From Anaerolineales bacterium (GTDB taxonomy: Bacteria > Chloroflexota > Anaerolineae > JAAEKA01), in the NCBI GenBank assembly GCA_020634615.1, contig JACKBI010000010.1, positions 1-64,000 of the forward strand: DNA of 64,000 nt. Reading direction: 5' to 3'. Under the pieces are notes generated by a model, which saw only the letters and a program-made list of their open reading frames with translations, ran no database searches and had not been told where the DNA came from. Position 1 is the stretch's first letter. Every line of letters begins with the position of its first letter. The position numbers were made by a program, and so were the translations under genes. Of the stretch, positions 47,670-55,391 are shown one piece after another.

Positions 47670-48524
47670 TTACCGGATCACGTGTTTGCCGAGTCTGCGG
47701 GCTGAAAGCTGTGCCAGCAGACTGACCACAAGAATCAGTATCGTCAGGACCAGCGCCGAGGCATACGCGCGGGCCTGGACTTCGGGAAATGGCGTGCTGA
47801 GCTGATAGAAGATCGCCAGCGGCAGAGAAGCTACGGGGCGCGTCAGCGACTGGGGCAGGGCATCGGTGTAGCCGGCGGTGAAGAGCACCGAAGCAGCATC
47901 GCCGATGCCGCGGCCAAAGGCCAGCAACAGCGCTGTCATCAAACCGGGCAGCGCCTGGCGCAACAGGACTCCAAGGTATTCCAGCCGCGTGGCTCCCAGC
48001 GAGAGCGTTGCCTCACGCAGGTCCTTTGGCGACATCATCAAAACCTCGTCGAAGGTGCGCGCCAGGATCGGCAGCACCACCAGCGCCAGCGTGAGCACGC
48101 CCGCCAGGAGCGAGGCGCGCAGCCCCATGAAGACCATCAGCGCAAAGCCGAACGCGCCGTAGACGATGCTGGGAATGCCCCACATGACATCCAGCACCAG
48201 GCGGATGCCATTGGCGATGCGGCTGCTGCGCAGGTAGGTGTGCATGAAGAGCGCCAGCGGCACAGCCAGCGCCATGGCCAGCAAGGTGGCGCCGGTCGCC
48301 AGCGCCAGCGATCCAAGGATGGCGTTCAGAATACCGCCGCCGCCGCCCAGATAGAAGCCGCTCTCAGGCGGTTGGCTCACCATTTCCCAACTCAGCGCGC
48401 CGACGCCACGCACTGTGATGACCGCCAGGATCGTTCCCAACACCAGGCAGGCGCCGGCCAGCGATGTGCGCATGATGCCTACGAAGAACGCTTCCTGCAG
48501 TCGACGTCGTTGTTTGCGATTCAC
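47670..48524 (-). CDS. pstA: Phosphate ABC transporter permease PstA
   Basis: The 284-residue permease has about six helices and the EAA-type loop 'LREATLSLGATRLEYLGVLLRQALPGLMTALLLAFGRGIGDAASVLF'. The start is a GTG preceded by AAGGAG (protein begins MNRKQRRRLQ). A long open frame upstream is a shadow of pstC. It begins two bases after the pstC stop, so translation is coupled. Confidence 0.92.
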   Translation of the reverse strand: MNRKQRRRLQEAFFVGIMRTSLAGACLVLGTILAVITVRGVGALSWEMVSQPPESGFYLGGGGGILNAILGSLALATGATLLAMALAVPLALFMHTYLRSSRIANGIRLVLDVMWGIPSIVYGAFGFALMVFMGLRASLLAGVLTLALVVLPILARTFDEVLMMSPKDLREATLSLGATRLEYLGVLLRQALPGLMTALLLAFGRGIGDAASVLFTAGYTDALPQSLTRPVASLPLAIFYQLSTPFPEVQARAYASALVLTILILVVSLLAQLSARRLGKHVIR

Positions 48525-48526
48525 GG

Positions 48527-49522
48527 TCAACTCCTTGCGGTCAGCCGGTTGACCACCAGCCGCGCGGCGACATTGAACAGCAGCACGACGGCCAGCAGCA
48601 GCAGGGCGGCTGCCATCAGCGCCGATTCGTAGTTCGGCAGCGACATCATCTCGCCGTAGTTGTTGGCGATCAGCGCGGGCAGGGAATAGGCGCTGTCGAA
48701 CAACGACCGCGGCACCTGGACGCTGTTGCCGATCAGCATCATGACGGCCAGGGTTTCGCCGAACGCGCGCGAGAAGCCCAACACGACCGCTGCCAGGATG
48801 CCCGCCATTCCCCGGCGGCGCACGACACAAAGCGTCGTCTCCCAGCGGGTTGCGCCGAGACACAGCACTGCCTCGCGCATTTCATGCGGCACGCTGCGCA
48901 GCACCTCCTCCGTCACCGCAACGATGAGCGGAAAGACCATGATTCCCAGCACCAGCCCGGCCGACAGCAAGCCGTAACCGCTGGGATTAGTTTGCCGAAA
49001 CAACGGCGACACCTGTCCCAGCGTGCCGTCGATCCACGGTCCGACATGGTCGCGCACCAGCGGCACGACGAACAGGATACCCCACAGCCCATAGACCACC
49101 GACGGAATGCCGACCATCAGATCGAGCAGCGGTTTGAGCCGGGTGCGTGTGCGGGCTACCGTGTATTCCGACAGGTAGATGCCGGTGAAGATCGCCGGCG
49201 CCACTGCTACGATCATCGCCACTGCTGTAACGGCGATGCTGCCGGCGATGAACGGCGCAAAGCCGAAGGCGCCGTGCGAAGGCTGCCAGGTGCTGGAAGT
49301 CAGCAACTCTCCCAGTGATTGGGTACGCAGCAGCGGCAGCGAGCGGATCAGCAGCGCGCCGGCGATCAGCACTACCAGGAGGCAGGTCGCTGCGCTGATC
49401 ACCACCATGCCGGTGCGAGCAAGGTGGTCTTTGATGACCCGGGCCGTTCCCGGCCGCCGGCCAGGGGCGGCGTCGTATCGAGGTGTCAGGACTGCGCCGT
49501 CGCGTCGGATTTCGGCTTCCAC
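48527..49522 (-). CDS. pstC: Phosphate ABC transporter permease PstC
   Basis: The 331-residue permease has a cytoplasmic N-terminus (about 45 residues) and six or seven helices. 'GIYLSEYTVARTRTRLKPLLDLMVGIPSVVYGLWG' and the EAA loop 'MREAVLCLGATRWETTLCVVRRRGMAGILAAVVLGFSRAFGETLAVMMLIGNS' (in parts) are typical of PstC. I choose the GTG start (VEAEIRRDG) because it has GGAGG about seven bases upstream; the in-frame upstream extension lacks one. Confidence 0.92.
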   Translation of the reverse strand: MEAEIRRDGAVLTPRYDAAPGRRPGTARVIKDHLARTGMVVISAATCLLVVLIAGALLIRSLPLLRTQSLGELLTSSTWQPSHGAFGFAPFIAGSIAVTAVAMIVAVAPAIFTGIYLSEYTVARTRTRLKPLLDLMVGIPSVVYGLWGILFVVPLVRDHVGPWIDGTLGQVSPLFRQTNPSGYGLLSAGLVLGIMVFPLIVAVTEEVLRSVPHEMREAVLCLGATRWETTLCVVRRRGMAGILAAVVLGFSRAFGETLAVMMLIGNSVQVPRSLFDSAYSLPALIANNYGEMMSLPNYESALMAAALLLLAVVLLFNVAARLVVNRLTARS

Positions 49523-49541
49523 GTATGGCCTCCGGGGCAGT

Positions 49542-50513
49542 CTACTTGAGCAGTTCCAGAGCGGACTGGATGCGGGCATCGGTCAGCTTCACATAGCCGG
49601 CGCCTGGAACCAGTGCCTGTCCGTCGGTCAGGACCCAGCGCAGGAATTCGGTTACGGCCTGGCTGGGCGCGCCCTTGGTTACCAGATAGAGCTCGCGGGC
49701 AGGTGGAAACGGGTAGCGCCGGTCGGCAATCGCCTGCGTGATGTCAGTGCGTGTGGCGTAGAAATCTTCGTCGGGCGTGATCTGGCCGTCGCCGTTGAGA
49801 TCGATGGGCACGACGCGCAGTCCGGTGATCTGTTGCCCACTGCCAGGATCGTAGGCGAACCCGATGTTGTTGAAGCCAATGCCCAGCGGGTCCTGGCGCA
49901 CGGCTTCGGCCAGCCCGGGATCACCATTGACAGCCGTGCCGCGCAGGTCTTCCTGTGTTTCACCGCCGATGAAGCGTGCCCACATTTCGGCCGCGCCGGC
50001 CGCGTCGGCGCGCGTATAAACGTCGATGGCCTCGCCGCTGCCGCCCGCCAACCATTGATCCCAGCGGGTGACGGTGTTGTCCATCCAGATGCCAGCCGCC
50101 ATCTGTGGCGTGATCCCGGTCTGGAGGATTTTCTCCAGGTCGGGGTTGTCAGCGTTGACTGTCGCCACCACAGCGTCGATCGCTACGGGCACGGGAAATG
50201 CGCTCTGATCCAGCTCTTCCTGACGTACCTCGCGCGATAGCATGGCGAGATCGACTGCGCCCGCAAGCACGTCGGTCATGCCCTTGCCAGCGCCGCCGGC
50301 CTGGACGTCGAAACGTATTTCCGGGTGTGACTTCTGGTATTCGCTGGTCCAGAGGGTAACCATGGGGAAGAGCGCGAACGCACCTGAGACGCTGATAGTT
50401 TCAGGCTGGCCCGCGGCGCCGGGTTGTCCACTGGAGCCGGCGCAACTCGCCAGCCCGCTGCTCAGCACAGCAAGGACGACGAGTATGACAAGCAACTTGC
50501 GAGGATTGGTCAT
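49542..50513 (-). CDS. pstS: Phosphate-binding lipoprotein PstS
   Basis: The 323-residue type-II periplasmic-binding fold captures phosphate outside the membrane. The signal peptide has lipobox GLASC (Cys near residue 24). Family landmarks are 'ISVSGAFALFPMVTLWTSEYQ', 'VQAGGAGKGMTDVLAGAVDLAMLSREV' and 'DVYTRADAAGAAEMWARFIGG' (phosphate-loop analogue). 'RYPFPPARELYLVTKGAPSQAVTEFLRWVL' is near the end. Shine-Dalgarno AAGGAG lies before the ATG. It starts 53 bases after the UspA fusion gene. Confidence 0.9.
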   Translation of the reverse strand: MTNPRKLLVILVVLAVLSSGLASCAGSSGQPGAAGQPETISVSGAFALFPMVTLWTSEYQKSHPEIRFDVQAGGAGKGMTDVLAGAVDLAMLSREVRQEELDQSAFPVPVAIDAVVATVNADNPDLEKILQTGITPQMAAGIWMDNTVTRWDQWLAGGSGEAIDVYTRADAAGAAEMWARFIGGETQEDLRGTAVNGDPGLAEAVRQDPLGIGFNNIGFAYDPGSGQQITGLRVVPIDLNGDGQITPDEDFYATRTDITQAIADRRYPFPPARELYLVTKGAPSQAVTEFLRWVLTDGQALVPGAGYVKLTDARIQSALELLK

Positions 50514-50566
50514 TTAGCAGTTTCTCCTTGTGGGCAGGTCATGCAGGCTGTGACACCTGGACGCTG

Positions 50567-51508
50567 CTAAAACTCATGAACAGGCTTGAGGATGAACACC
50601 GGCCGGTCGGTGCAGACTGCCGCGCGGTCCGCGCCCTCCAGAATGTGTGCGACAAACTGGCCACTGGCCTCCGCTGCGATTGCCAGCAGGTCGTAGTCGC
50701 CCTGCCGTAGCTCAGCCACGATTTGCGCGGCCGGGTCGCCCGTGCGGACGTGTACCGAGACATCGACCTGTTGCTTTTCCAGGATCTGCAACAGACTTTC
50801 CAGGTGCTGGCGGGCAGGTCCATCGCCGCACAGCAGGTGATCCATAGGGCGCTCCGATCTGTCATTCACCGGCAGCAGCACGATCTGGGCACCGAGCTTG
50901 TGCAGCACGGGCGCCGCCATGTCCAGCAAGTGGCTGTCGGACGCAAATCCGCGCACGACAACCAGCACCCGTGCCAGTGGTCGATAGGAGCCGCGGATCA
51001 GCAGCAGCGGCGTGCTGGCATCTCGCAGCAGGTCCGTCATGGGGTGTGCCACTGGCGGCGCAATGATCGTCAGCGCTGGATGCGTTTCGCCGGCGACCGA
51101 GAGGACGGAAGGCATAGCAGCACAGCCCGCGTCGGATACCGGGACTGCGGTCGGCAGGCAGTTGCCAATCATCACCGCTGTCCGGCGCACGACCGGAGCC
51201 AGCTCTGGCCTCGCGCTCCATGTCAGGATGTGTGTTCGGGCAAGCGAGTCTGGTTGGTGGATTTGCTTGATCGCTGTGCAAATGGTGTCGGATCGCCCAC
51301 GCAGTGGCACGATGTCGGCACACAGCAGGTCGTGCAGGGTCGCGCGTGCAGTCGCGTTCTCCGGATGCGCCATCGCCACGCTGATGGAGCCATTCTCCTG
51401 GGCCACCGGCACAGCGAGATAGTACATCGCCAGATCATAGGGCACCCGACGGGCCAACTCCGGGTCTGGTGGCACGCGTGTCAGGTCGAGTTCAGGAAAG
51501 CAGGTCAT
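50567..51508 (-). CDS. MshEN-like domain fused to universal stress protein domains
   Basis: The 313-residue protein has an N-terminal segment 'LARRVPYDLAMYYLAVPVAQENGSISVAMAHPENATARATLHDLL' that matches the pattern of the MshEN/GspE N-terminal domain, a known cyclic-di-GMP or nucleotide sensor in secretion ATPases. A first UspA-like half follows (about 90-165). The second half (about 175-313) has 'RVLVVVRGFASDSHLLDMAAPVLHKLGAQIVLLPV' and 'YDLLAIAAEASGQF...TDRPVFILKP'. The glycine-rich ATP loop is degenerate. It lies directly before pstS in the same direction, so it may sense a nucleotide signal in phosphate stress. That role is inference. Confidence 0.7.
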   Translation of the reverse strand: MTCFPELDLTRVPPDPELARRVPYDLAMYYLAVPVAQENGSISVAMAHPENATARATLHDLLCADIVPLRGRSDTICTAIKQIHQPDSLARTHILTWSARPELAPVVRRTAVMIGNCLPTAVPVSDAGCAAMPSVLSVAGETHPALTIIAPPVAHPMTDLLRDASTPLLLIRGSYRPLARVLVVVRGFASDSHLLDMAAPVLHKLGAQIVLLPVNDRSERPMDHLLCGDGPARQHLESLLQILEKQQVDVSVHVRTGDPAAQIVAELRQGDYDLLAIAAEASGQFVAHILEGADRAAVCTDRPVFILKPVHEF

Positions 51509-51760
51509 CGATTGCTACCATTGGTGGTTCAGCCGCTGCCGGCAGCGGCAGGACGTGTTTCTACAATCAGAATGATAGCAGCCCGCGGTTATGCTGCCGG
51601 TTACCGGCCGGTCACAAACAGGTAACAGTTTCAGGGATGAAGCGGAGGCGCGGTCAACTCGTCCGGGCGGCTTCGCCCAGACCGACATAAAGGTTGTGGG
51701 GATCGTTTGGGGAGGGGGATAATCGGCGCAGGCGGGCAGCAGCAAGCATCCGCCTGTGGG

Positions 51761-52432
51761 TCAGGTGGGCAGTGCGTATCCGATGCCGGGTACCGTTTCG
51801 ATCAGTGAAGGCTGAGCGGGATCCGATTCGATTTTGGCGCGCAGGCGATAGACCAGTTGCTTCAGCATTGCTTTGTCACCACCTTCCAAGCCCCATACAT
51901 TGGCAATAAGCGTATCGGCAGGCAGTACCTGGCCGGCATTGAGCATCAACGCTTCGAGCAACCGGACCTCGAGGGGCGTCAGGCGGACTGGCTCGCCTCC
52001 CGGCCGGCGCACTTCATTGCGCGATCTGTCCAGCGACAGACCAGCCGCCTCCAGCACCCCCGAAGTGGGAGCGACGCCGGTGCGGCGCATGACGGCCCGG
52101 GCACGCGCCACCAACTGGGTCGGGCTGAATGGTTTGACGATGTAGTCGTCGGCGCCCGTTTCGAGGCCCGCGACGACTGCTTCATCGCTGTCGCGCACCG
52201 TCAGCATGATGATAGGAGTGTCAGCCTCTTTGCGGATGCGCCGGCACACGCTCAACCCGTCCAGTTTCGGCAAGTTGAGGTCCAGCAGCACCAGGTCTGG
52301 CCGCTCTGCCAGCCACATGTCGAGCCCTGCCAGCCCATCGTAGGCCGCGACGACGTCGAAACCGGCCCGTCGCATGGTGAAAGCGATGACGTCAGAGAGC
52401 GCCAGATCGTCCTCAACTACCAGTACCTTCAT
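51761..52432 (-). CDS. OmpR/PhoB-type response regulator
   Basis: The 223-residue protein has a receiver domain: acidic pair 'VVEDD', phospho-acceptor Asp in 'LVLLDLNLPKLDG', 'MLTVRDSD', and Lys in 'DDYIVKPFSP'. The C-terminal winged helix has 'VRLTPLEVRLLEALMLNAGQVLPADTLIANVWG' and 'LKQLVYRLRAKIESDPAQPSLIETVPGIGYAL'. Its start overlaps the end of the kinase gene by 20 bases, so they form one two-component system. With pst genes 1.2 kb downstream, a PhoB role is likely but not proven. Confidence 0.9.
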   Translation of the reverse strand: MKVLVVEDDLALSDVIAFTMRRAGFDVVAAYDGLAGLDMWLAERPDLVLLDLNLPKLDGLSVCRRIRKEADTPIIMLTVRDSDEAVVAGLETGADDYIVKPFSPTQLVARARAVMRRTGVAPTSGVLEAAGLSLDRSRNEVRRPGGEPVRLTPLEVRLLEALMLNAGQVLPADTLIANVWGLEGGDKAMLKQLVYRLRAKIESDPAQPSLIETVPGIGYALPT

Positions 52433-54554
52433 GGAAACCCTCTCTGGATGGCGCAGTTGCGACCGGCAACTCGAACCAAAATACCGACCCGCCGCCCGGC
52501 CGATCATCGACACCGAGACGTCCCTGGTGGGCCTCGACAATGGTCTTCACGACGTAAAGTCCGAGGCCGATTCCGTATTGCTCGCCTGCCTGGGCATCCA
52601 GCCGGACGAAACGGCGGAAAAGCTGATCGCGTTCGCCCTCGGGAATACCGGGACCACGGTCAGCTACCGATACCCGCAGCGAGGACTGGTTTGTCGCCAC
52701 GATCACCTCAACCGGTTGACCGATGGGGCTGTATTTGCTGGCATTGCTGAGCAGGTTGACCAGCACCTGGATCAGCCGCGTCGGATCGGCATGCAGCGGC
52801 GGCAGTTGAGCCGGTTCAGCGATGGACACGGACTGTCCGCGGCGCGTTAGGAGTGGGTTGACGATGTGCATTGCCTCGGAAATCACCTGGTTCAGGACGA
52901 CGACGCGCTTGCGGATTGTAAACCGCCCGGCTTCGATGCTGCTGCTTTCCAGCAGGTTGTCGATCAGCGTCTGCAGGCTGACCAGACTGAGGTGCGTCGG
53001 TTGCAGGAGATTGCGCATCTCGACGGCGCTGAGGTTTTGCTCTTCGTCGAGCAGCAGTTCCATGGAGGCGTTTAGGGTGCTGAGCGGCGTGCGAAATTCG
53101 TGTGAGATGTTAGCCAGGAAGTTGGAACGCAGGCCGCGCAGGGCTTCTTCTTCGGTGACATCGCGCAACACCAGCGCGACTTGCGGCACCGGGCTGCTTG
53201 GCGGCGCAAGTCGCGCACCGGTGATCGCCAGCACCGTGGGTTTGCCTTGCGGTGAGATCACTTCGATCTGCCGCTTGCTGCCCGCCGGGGGGATCAGATC
53301 CAGAAACGTCGCCCCCGGTTCGGCCAGTTGAAACTGGTCAGCGACCGGTTGGCCAATCGCCGCATCGCCCGACCGGCCAAGGATGCGTTCCGCGCCATGG
53401 CTCATGAACGTCACCCGGCCGCGCGTGTCGAACGTGATGACCCCTTCGACGATAGATTGAATCAAGCTGTCGAGCCAGTCACGCGCTTCCGATCGTTCCT
53501 GCAGCGCGTTCAGCATGGTCGTCTGGCTTTGGCGCAGGGCAGTTGCCAGCGTGGTGACCTCAGTCGGGCCAGCAAGCACTGTCACCGGCGCCGCAAAATC
53601 GCCGCGGCTGATAAGTTCGGCGGTTTGGGTCAGTCGTTCCAGCGGCGCCGTCAACCTGCGGATTGCCCAGATGCCGGCACTCATGGCAATGAGGGCGACG
53701 AGCAGTGTGCTGGTGACAAGGATCGCGGTGGCTTGACGCTCGGCGGTCACCAGGCCGCTTACCGGCAAGGCTACTTCGGCCAACAGTGTCGCCTGGCCGT
53801 CGCCAGCGTCAAGCGGAACGGCAGCGGTCAGAAACTTGTGGCTTTGCGCGCTGTATGGCGCGGCTTGCGCCCCGGCGCTGGCCGCGGCCAGTGTGCCGGC
53901 TGGCAACAGATCTGGCCTGCTGCTGGCTACTCTCATGCCGTCCGCAAGCAACACAGTCTGTTCCGTGCCGGTGTTCGCTGCGATCTGCTTCAGGAACGCC
54001 TCATCCAGAAGGACGCCGGCCAGTACGCTGCCCAACGGGTGTTCCGGCTCGCCGGCCAGCACCAGAGTTTCAGCCGCCAGCGTCGCCACCCCGCCGGCAA
54101 TGCCGTATCCCGGCGTGAATGGCAGGCTACAGCTATCGACCGGGCTTGCACCGGCGGTCACCTGCAACCGTTGGCTGCAGACAACCAGATAATCCAGACC
54201 GCTCTGGATGCGAAACGCTTCCAGGTATGCTGTCATATCGGTAGCGGTTCCCTCGGTAACCAGCCGTTGAAACGTGGGGCGTTCCGCCAGCAGGCGCGCC
54301 CGGTCATTGATTTCTCCCTGGTGTGTCGTATAGAGGGACGCGGTGGCGCGCTGCACGGCCAGCAGGTGTTCGCCGGCCTGACGCTCGAGCTGGCTGCGGG
54401 CAATCCAAAGCGCCGGCACGCCGGCGCTCAGCGTGGTGATCAGGACGAGGGCCGCCAATCCCGCCACCAGACGCACGGAGAAGCTCTGCCAATCGATCAG
54501 TGGCTGGCGATGTCGCCGGAGATCAGACTGTTGCGCGGTGTCGTCGATCGACAT
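52413..54554 (-). CDS. Membrane sensor histidine kinase with HAMP and PAS domains
   Basis: The 713-residue kinase has a first helix at about residues 30-52, an extracellular sensor of about 235 residues, and a second helix at about 290-310. HAMP ('RRLTAPLERLTQTAELISRGDF') and PAS ('LDSLIQSIVEGVITFDTRGRVTFMSHGAERILG') follow. HisKA has the phospho-accepting His in 'NISHEFRTPLSTLNASMELLL'. HATPase has 'LIQVLVNLLSNASKYSP', 'VADRGPGIP' and 'YGIGLGLYVVKTIVEAHQG'. It precedes and overlaps its regulator. The unusually large outer sensor (with Cys pair) suggests a ligand other than the PstS-PhoU route used by PhoR, yet location favours phosphate control. Confidence 0.88.
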   Translation of the reverse strand: MSIDDTAQQSDLRRHRQPLIDWQSFSVRLVAGLAALVLITTLSAGVPALWIARSQLERQAGEHLLAVQRATASLYTTHQGEINDRARLLAERPTFQRLVTEGTATDMTAYLEAFRIQSGLDYLVVCSQRLQVTAGASPVDSCSLPFTPGYGIAGGVATLAAETLVLAGEPEHPLGSVLAGVLLDEAFLKQIAANTGTEQTVLLADGMRVASSRPDLLPAGTLAAASAGAQAAPYSAQSHKFLTAAVPLDAGDGQATLLAEVALPVSGLVTAERQATAILVTSTLLVALIAMSAGIWAIRRLTAPLERLTQTAELISRGDFAAPVTVLAGPTEVTTLATALRQSQTTMLNALQERSEARDWLDSLIQSIVEGVITFDTRGRVTFMSHGAERILGRSGDAAIGQPVADQFQLAEPGATFLDLIPPAGSKRQIEVISPQGKPTVLAITGARLAPPSSPVPQVALVLRDVTEEEALRGLRSNFLANISHEFRTPLSTLNASMELLLDEEQNLSAVEMRNLLQPTHLSLVSLQTLIDNLLESSSIEAGRFTIRKRVVVLNQVISEAMHIVNPLLTRRGQSVSIAEPAQLPPLHADPTRLIQVLVNLLSNASKYSPIGQPVEVIVATNQSSLRVSVADRGPGIPEGERDQLFRRFVRLDAQAGEQYGIGLGLYVVKTIVEAHQGRLGVDDRPGGGSVFWFELPVATAPSREGFHEGTGS

Positions 54555-54577
54555 AACGGTGACCGCCGGCGCAGCGG

Positions 54578-55330
54578 TCAGGGGGCATTACGGGGGAGAA
54601 ACGCCGTGATGAACATGAAAGGCAAGTGGACGACCTGTTCCCATGCGCCGGTCAGCGCTGCTGCGGCGCGCTCGATCCGATTGAGTTCCGGCGTGCTGGT
54701 CGTGTCCAGTGGCAGGCCGGCCAGCAGATCGAGGCGCTCCGGGGCAGGCGGCGAAAGCCTGTTCAGCAGCTCGACCTTGACCGTGAAGCCGTGTTGCGCA
54801 AGCAGCCCCGGAAGCTTGCGTCCCACCGTCGGGTCAGCGCCGGCCCGCCGCAACCCAGCCATCCACAAGTCCTGGCTGGCGATTTCGGGCGGGTACTCGA
54901 TCATGCCGCCGTAGTCGGGTTCGATGGCGACCAGCGCGCCGCCGGGCATCAGCACCCGCCGTACCTCTGCCAGGGTCGCCTCCAGCGGCATCCAAAGGAG
55001 CGCAAGCTGGCAAAGCACGAGATCGAACGACGCATCGGCAAAGGGGAGGCGGCGGGCATCTGCGCACGAGGTGACGGCGCCGGTAAAGGGGGCCGGGTCG
55101 TGATGCAACGCTGCCCAATTGCGATCCAGCGCGACCACCGCGCCGATGGAGCCCGCCACCAGCTCCGGCGTGACGCTGCCGAAGCCGCAGCCCAGGTCAA
55201 GAACTGATCGTCGCCAGTTCAACTCGGCCTGTTCCAGCAGCCAGCGGCGCGCCGGCGCCAGCCATTCAGCCTGGCGGCGCGCCATTTCGGGTGGCGGCAG
55301 GTTGGGGCGGGCAGGATTCGTGGAGGTCAT
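54578..55330 (-). CDS. Class I SAM-dependent methyltransferase
   Basis: The 250-residue Rossmann methyltransferase has motif I 'VLDLGCGFGSVTPELVAG', the acidic motif II 'VVALDRN', 'DARRLPFADASFDLVLCQLALLWM' and 'EVRRVLMPGGALVAIEPDYGG', as in UbiE/Methyltransf_11 proteins acting on small molecules. It lies 23 bases upstream of the histidine kinase and in the same direction, perhaps as first gene of that operon. The substrate is unknown. Confidence 0.85.
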   Translation of the reverse strand: MTSTNPARPNLPPPEMARRQAEWLAPARRWLLEQAELNWRRSVLDLGCGFGSVTPELVAGSIGAVVALDRNWAALHHDPAPFTGAVTSCADARRLPFADASFDLVLCQLALLWMPLEATLAEVRRVLMPGGALVAIEPDYGGMIEYPPEIASQDLWMAGLRRAGADPTVGRKLPGLLAQHGFTVKVELLNRLSPPAPERLDLLAGLPLDTTSTPELNRIERAAAALTGAWEQVVHLPFMFITAFLPRNAP

Positions 55331-55391
55331 GTGTCAGTCAGGAAAGGTGACAGTCACTTTGCGGGAGTGTCTGTCACCTGGGTATGCACGA

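Noticed and set aside
48525..48863. Long N-terminal extension of pstA
   Set aside because: The extension is the pstC gene in another frame; a GTG with AAGGAG at 48524 starts the conserved permease.
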